Shown: positions 15,969 through 19,070 of the stretch, piece after piece | Layout of the letters: each line of letters begins with the position of its first letter | How positions within the stretch are numbered: the stretch's first letter is position 1 | NCBI GenBank assembly: GCA_034408685.1 | Contig: JAWXCP010000208.1 | Coordinates: forward strand, 1-19,070 | Reading direction: 5' to 3' | DNA from: JANXVY01 sp034408685 | GTDB lineage: Bacteria; Pseudomonadota; Alphaproteobacteria; Rhizobiales; Hyphomicrobiaceae | DNA: 19,070 nucleotides | Position numbers and translations under genes: made by a program | Notes under the pieces: generated by a model | Database searches by the model: none | The model's input: the letters and a program-made list of their open reading frames with translations, nothing else | Told to the model about the DNA's origin: nothing

Positions 15969-16846
15969 GCGGCTTTGCCGGTTTCCGCTGGCGCACCGCC
16001 CAACGCGGTTTGCTGCTCAAGCTCATCAACCGACGGACGATATACGTCAGAGATTGCCTTACGCCCATGCTCAATAGCGATCTGCGGCATTGCGCCATTC
16101 ATAAACGCCAGCAACGTCTGTTTGATCACGACATACTGGCGCATTCGCTTTTCGCGCATTATCTTGACCTGCGTCGCAATTGGCGAAAACAGCGAGTAAG
16201 AGAAGAATATTCCAGCAAAAGTGCCGACCAACGCCGCCCCAATTAAACCACCAAGAACCTCAGGTGGCTGGTCGATCGAAGCCATGGCCTTGATGACGCC
16301 GAGCACAGCAGCCACGATGCCAAGCGCTGGCAACCCCTCCGACAACGCAACGAGCGAGTGATAAGCTTTGAGCTTATCGGCTCGCATGGTCTGGATCTCT
16401 TCATCCATCAAAGACTCGACCTCATGGGTTCGAGCATTTCCCATAAGAATAAGCCGGAAGTAGTCACAAATGAACATCAACAAACGGGGATGCTTCAGGA
16501 TCTTCGGAAAAGCCAGGAAGATGGGTGATTCATGGGGGTTATCGAAATGCTTTTCAACCTCACTCTTCGACTTCGACCTCATTTCGCGCATGAGCGCGAA
16601 CATGCATCCGAGTATAATCAGAAAATCTGTCTTCTTCGGCGCCGCATTAGTCGCCACTTCCATAAGTGCCACGCCAACATCCTTGATCGTCTTGAATGGG
16701 TTCGCTACGATGAATGTTCCCAGCGCGGCTCCTAGGATAATCACATATTCCCAAGGCTGCCACAGCACATCGATATGACCACCCATGGCGGCAAAGCCAC
16801 CGAGCACACACCCAAGGGTGACCACGAGTCCAACAAGGATTGTCAT
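15965..16846 (-). CDS. motA: Flagellar stator protein MotA
   Basis: 293-residue stator subunit that, with MotB, forms the proton channel and pushes on FliG. Four hydrophobic segments lie at about 2-22, 33-50, 172-190 and 200-222. The residues known from E. coli to matter are at the very same numbers: R90 and E98 in the cytoplasmic loop (MREMRSKSKSEVEKHF), P173 in GLPALGIVAAVLGVIKAM and P222 in FSPIATQVK. ATG at 16846 with AGGA just upstream. It is the first gene of the - strand operon. MotB is not in the window; in rhizobia motB usually lies in a separate block with motC. Confidence 0.97.
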   Translation of the reverse strand: MTILVGLVVTLGCVLGGFAAMGGHIDVLWQPWEYVIILGAALGTFIVANPFKTIKDVGVALMEVATNAAPKKTDFLIILGCMFALMREMRSKSKSEVEKHFDNPHESPIFLAFPKILKHPRLLMFICDYFRLILMGNARTHEVESLMDEEIQTMRADKLKAYHSLVALSEGLPALGIVAAVLGVIKAMASIDQPPEVLGGLIGAALVGTFAGIFFSYSLFSPIATQVKIMREKRMRQYVVIKQTLLAFMNGAMPQIAIEHGRKAISDVYRPSVDELEQQTALGGAPAETGKAA

Positions 16847-16894
16847 CGTCCTAAGCGTATCCCATCAATTCGCATTTGTGGCCGCAGAGTCCAT

Positions 16895-16931
16895 GTGGTT
16901 GCTTGCGCCAGCCTGTTCCATTGGCAACCAC
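16895..16931. promoter_or_regulatory. 8-bp perfect inverted repeat, candidate operator
   Basis: GTGGTTGC (16895-16902) and GCAACCAC (16924-16931) are exact reverse complements with centres 29 bp apart, close to three helical turns. They lie 49 bp from the motA start, between the two divergent sets. This is a plausible site for a dimeric regulator acting on both sides. The binding protein is unknown. Confidence 0.35.
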
Positions 16932-17007
16932 CGACACACAAGCTTCGAGCAAGTTGAAGCGGGCAATAGGTATATTGCAGCGTCGCTTGGGTGCGATGAT
17001 ATTACCG

Positions 17008-17029
17008 CGCCTCCTGGCGCCGGGAGGCG
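17008..17029 (+). promoter_or_regulatory. GC-rich hairpin enclosing the DUF1217 ribosome binding site
   Basis: CGCCTCC (17008-17014) pairs perfectly with GGAGGCG (17023-17029); a T-G and a G-C pair continue the stem to a GCGC tetraloop. The likely Shine-Dalgarno GGGAGG (17022-17027) lies wholly in the 3' arm, 6 bases before the ATG at 17034. In the RNA this would hide the ribosome binding site and could limit translation of the DUF1217 gene until opened by a protein, small RNA, temperature or ribosome entry. Confidence 0.5.
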
Positions 17030-17033
17030 TGCG

Positions 17034-17813
17034 ATGACCACCACGATATCTAGCTTTCGGCAGATTACTGCTAACCTTCCCGCGGCGCTTGATCGAACAG
17101 CCAGCGAGCCACAGGTCAGGCGCGAAAGCGCGAACTACCTTGCGACAATTAGCAAAGTAAAATCAATCGATGACTTGATGGGCAACGACCGAGCATACCG
17201 CTTTGTTTTGAAATCCTATGGCCTCGATGAGATGGCGTATGCCAAGGCGTTTATTCGCCGCATATTGACCGAGGGTATCGATAGGCGCGACAGCCTTGCC
17301 AACCGCCTCGCCGATCCGCGATATCGAGATCTGGTAACGGATTTCAACTTCGCGCGCTATGGATCCACAACGACAACGTTCGGGCGAACCCAGCAGGGTA
17401 CAGTTGACCGCTACGTGCGGCAGACGCTCGAAAGTGATGTTGGTCGTAGTAATAACGGCCTACAGCTTGCGCTCTATTTCGAGCGCAAGGCGTCTTCTGT
17501 CACCACGCCCTACGCGCTCATGGCGGATAGGGCGCTACTCAAGGTAACGCAGGTGGCCCTCGGGCTGGCTGAAGCCACCGGCCGCCTCGATATTGACCGT
17601 CAGGCGGAGTTGATAAAGAACCGGATGGAAATTGCTGATCTTAAAGATCCAGTAAAACTTGATCGATTTCTTACACGCTTCACTGCTCTTTGGGACTCAA
17701 CCAATCCTTCCGCCACACAGTCGACGGCGCCAAATCTGTTTAGCGGAAACGCCACCGCATCGTTTGGCATAGATCTGCTTGAGCAGGTTCAGAGAGTTCG
17801 CAGGAAAGGCTAA
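17034..17813 (+). CDS. DUF1217 family flagellar-cluster protein
   Basis: 259-residue protein of the DUF1217 family, found in flagellar clusters of alphaproteobacteria, with no role known to me. The body reads RRESANYLATISKVKSIDDLMGNDRAYRFVLKSYGLDEMAYAKAFIRRILTEGIDRRDSLANRLADPRYRDLVTDFNFA, the family core, followed by GTVDRYVRQTLE, NNGLQLALYFERKA and a helical C-terminus. It has no signal peptide or membrane segment and is predicted mostly helical. ATG 17034 is chosen for GGGAGG six bases upstream; the frame runs on to 16785 but that part overlaps motA and is not protein-like. It sits 3 bp ahead of flgF, so a role in rod or hook assembly or export is a reasonable inference. Confidence 0.88.
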   Translation: MTTTISSFRQITANLPAALDRTASEPQVRRESANYLATISKVKSIDDLMGNDRAYRFVLKSYGLDEMAYAKAFIRRILTEGIDRRDSLANRLADPRYRDLVTDFNFARYGSTTTTFGRTQQGTVDRYVRQTLESDVGRSNNGLQLALYFERKASSVTTPYALMADRALLKVTQVALGLAEATGRLDIDRQAELIKNRMEIADLKDPVKLDRFLTRFTALWDSTNPSATQSTAPNLFSGNATASFGIDLLEQVQRVRRKG

Positions 17814-17816
17814 TAC

Positions 17817-18533
17817 ATGGAGCCGAGTTTATACGTTTCACTCTCGGGGCAACTCGCGCTGCAACGGCGGCTCGATACAATTGCCAACAATGTCGCCAAC
17901 AGCGCGACATCAGGATTTCGGGCTGAGAACGTGACATTTGACAGCATCTTGTCACGGCGAGAAATCGCGTACTCGGGAGTTGGAAATACGACGTTCTCCA
18001 ACGCATCGGGTAGTTTAATACAGACCGAAAATCCGCTCGACATGGCGATCCAAGGTGACGCCTACTTCGCGATCGCCACGCCTGCCGGAACTGCATACAC
18101 CCGCGATGGCCGTTTCCGCGCGTCCGCAACGGGTGATCTGGAGACGCTTGAAGGGTTTAGGGTGCTCGATTCGGGCGGTGCGCCGCTGCAGATTAATCCG
18201 GCGCTCGGGCCGGTGCAGATCGCACGCAACGGCCTCGCGAGCCAGAATGGCAATCGCATTGGCACGATTGGGCTTTTCAAGCTTCCAGTAGACGCCGCTC
18301 TGTCGCGAGGGCCAGGGGCTGGACTTGTTTCAGACAAGCCGGGGGAGACGGTTATTGATTTCAGCGCAACGGGGATTGCGCAAGGCTACGTCGAAGGCGC
18401 GAACGTTAATCCCATGCTAGAAATGACGCGGATGATCGCAGTTTCCCGATCGTTTGAGGCGCTGTCGGCTTCAATGGATCAATCTGACCGCAAGTTAGTC
18501 GACGCGATCCGGGCGCTCGGAGGAGCACGATGA
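17817..18533 (+). CDS. flgF: Flagellar proximal rod protein FlgF
   Basis: 238-residue rod protein related to FlgG. The N-terminus has LYVSLSGQLALQRRLDTIANNVANSATSGFRAENVTF, then the conserved NPLDMAIQGDAYFAIATPAGTAYTRDGRFRASATGDLETLEGFRVLDSGGAPLQINP and the C-terminal GYVEGANVNPMLEMTRMIAVSRSFEALSASMDQSDRKLVDAI. AGGAAAGG lies 7 bases before the ATG. It follows the DUF1217 gene by 3 bp and overlaps fliI by ATGA. The flgF-fliI order is the usual rhizobial one. It is separate from the flgB-flgC-flgG block on the other strand. Confidence 0.96.
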   Translation: MEPSLYVSLSGQLALQRRLDTIANNVANSATSGFRAENVTFDSILSRREIAYSGVGNTTFSNASGSLIQTENPLDMAIQGDAYFAIATPAGTAYTRDGRFRASATGDLETLEGFRVLDSGGAPLQINPALGPVQIARNGLASQNGNRIGTIGLFKLPVDAALSRGPGAGLVSDKPGETVIDFSATGIAQGYVEGANVNPMLEMTRMIAVSRSFEALSASMDQSDRKLVDAIRALGGAR

Positions 18534-19070
18534 AGGATCGAGGGGAAACCGCACTGTCGGCCATCCCGGCTCCAGGAACTATTGCGCGCGACCTAGTAAT
18601 TCCCAATCACCTGACGCGATTGGCGCGAGTGGTGGACCAGAGCAACGGACCAATTCGGCTAACGCGCAGGGGCGGACGCGTGAGCGAAGTCACGTCCAGC
18701 TGCATCAAGGTAAGTGCGCTGGCAGACACTGCAAAGCTTGGCTGCCTGGTGGAGGTTGAGGCAGGTCAGCAACCGATCCTTGGCGAGGTCATTGCCATTC
18801 ACTCCACGGGCACGACGATCAAGCTGTTCTCGGCTGCGCCGCGCCTGGGACTTGGCTCTCGTGTTTGGGTTAGGGACGAGCTCAGAATTCGGCCACACCG
18901 GAGTTGGATCGGCAGGGTCGTCAATGCGTTGGGCGAGCCGATCGATGGAAAGTCGTCGCTGACGCAAGGCCTCAAATCCTATCAGATCGACTGCGCCCCC
19001 CTGGAGCCAATGCAGCTCGATCGCGTGCAGCGGCCCCGCAGGACTGGTGTGCGAGCCTTGGACCTTTTCA
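18530..19070 (+). CDS. fliI: Flagellum-specific ATPase FliI (partial, cut by right edge)
   Basis: First 180 residues of the ATPase that powers or primes flagellar export. The frame from the ATG at 18530 is open to the window edge. The N-terminal beta-barrel region is seen, with LGCLVEVEAG, PILGEVIAIHSTGTTIKLFSAAPRLGLGSRVWV, then WIGRVVNALGEPIDGK, the signature just before the catalytic domain of FliI/F1-type ATPases, and RTGVRALDLF at the edge (family P(L/F)xTGVRAID). The Walker A motif would follow outside the window. The N-terminal ~20 residues are variable. The ATG overlaps the flgF stop by ATGA. Confidence 0.94.
   Translation, partial: MKDRGETALSAIPAPGTIARDLVIPNHLTRLARVVDQSNGPIRLTRRGGRVSEVTSSCIKVSALADTAKLGCLVEVEAGQQPILGEVIAIHSTGTTIKLFSAAPRLGLGSRVWVRDELRIRPHRSWIGRVVNALGEPIDGKSSLTQGLKSYQIDCAPLEPMQLDRVQRPRRTGVRALDLF

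Larger units (their letters stand above)
16847..17033. promoter_or_regulatory. Divergent promoter region between motA and the DUF1217-flgF-fliI set
   Basis: These 187 bp separate two divergent flagellar gene sets and must hold the promoters of both unless transcription enters from outside. They contain an 8-bp inverted repeat (16895-16931), a short GCTTC/GAAGC pair at 16942-16960 and a hairpin at 17008-17029. I do not see a convincing -35/-10 pair or a -24/-12 element. The frame of the DUF1217 gene is open through the whole region and into motA, but its upstream part is not protein-like. Confidence 0.55.

Noticed and set aside
16954..16976. TTGAAG followed by TATATT as a promoter for the DUF1217 set
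   Set aside because: The spacer is only 11 bp, too short for a sigma-70-type promoter.
16785..17033. Upstream extension of the DUF1217 frame by 83 codons
   Set aside because: It overlaps the motA start region, has no family similarity, and a good ribosome binding site marks ATG 17034.

Overview
The window looks like a chromosomal segment from an alphaproteobacterium, most likely Hyphomicrobiales (Rhizobiales). The grounds are the flagellar gene order (motA, fliN, flhB, flgBC, fliE, flgG, flgA, flgI, motE-like, flgH, fliL, fliP on one strand, with a DUF1217 gene, flgF and fliI diverging from it) and the presence of a MotE-like gene and a DUF1217 gene, both typical of rhizobial flagellar clusters. 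The assignment is by gene content only; no species can be named.

Left third (1-6484, + strand): one giant open frame of 2159 codons with no cysteine that I can see. It encodes a secreted calcium-binding RTX protein: two cadherin-like repeats, then three modules that each pair an RTX patch with a right-handed parallel beta-helix, then a long C-terminal RTX region containing three exact 276-bp periods, and a C-terminal tail of the type I secretion kind. The frame is open to the left edge, and an internal ATG at 632 has a good ribosome binding site, so the true N-terminus is uncertain.

Middle (6485-8117): a stretch of decayed DNA around one intact gene. It holds a stem-loop after the RTX gene, a frameshifted fragment of a sensor histidine kinase ATPase domain (- strand), an intact gene with a C-terminal PilZ (c-di-GMP-binding) domain (+ strand), and a fragment of an IS3-family transposase (- strand) against the end of fliP.

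Right (8118-19070): the flagellar cluster. Thirteen - strand genes run from motA (start 16846) to fliP (end 8118) with mostly ATGA-type overlaps or gaps under about 60 bp, which looks like a single operon. It supplies a stator subunit and a motor chaperone-like protein (MotA, MotE-like), a switch protein (FliN), export components (FlhB, FliP), proximal and distal rod (FlgB, FlgC, FliE, FlgG), the P and L rings with the FlgA chaperone (FlgI, FlgH), and FliL. A 187-bp divergent intergenic region separates it from the + strand set DUF1217, flgF and fliI (cut by the right edge). That region has an 8-bp perfect inverted repeat and a GC-rich hairpin that covers the DUF1217 ribosome binding site. The genes fliM, fliG, fliF, motB, fliQ, fliR and flhA are not in the window.
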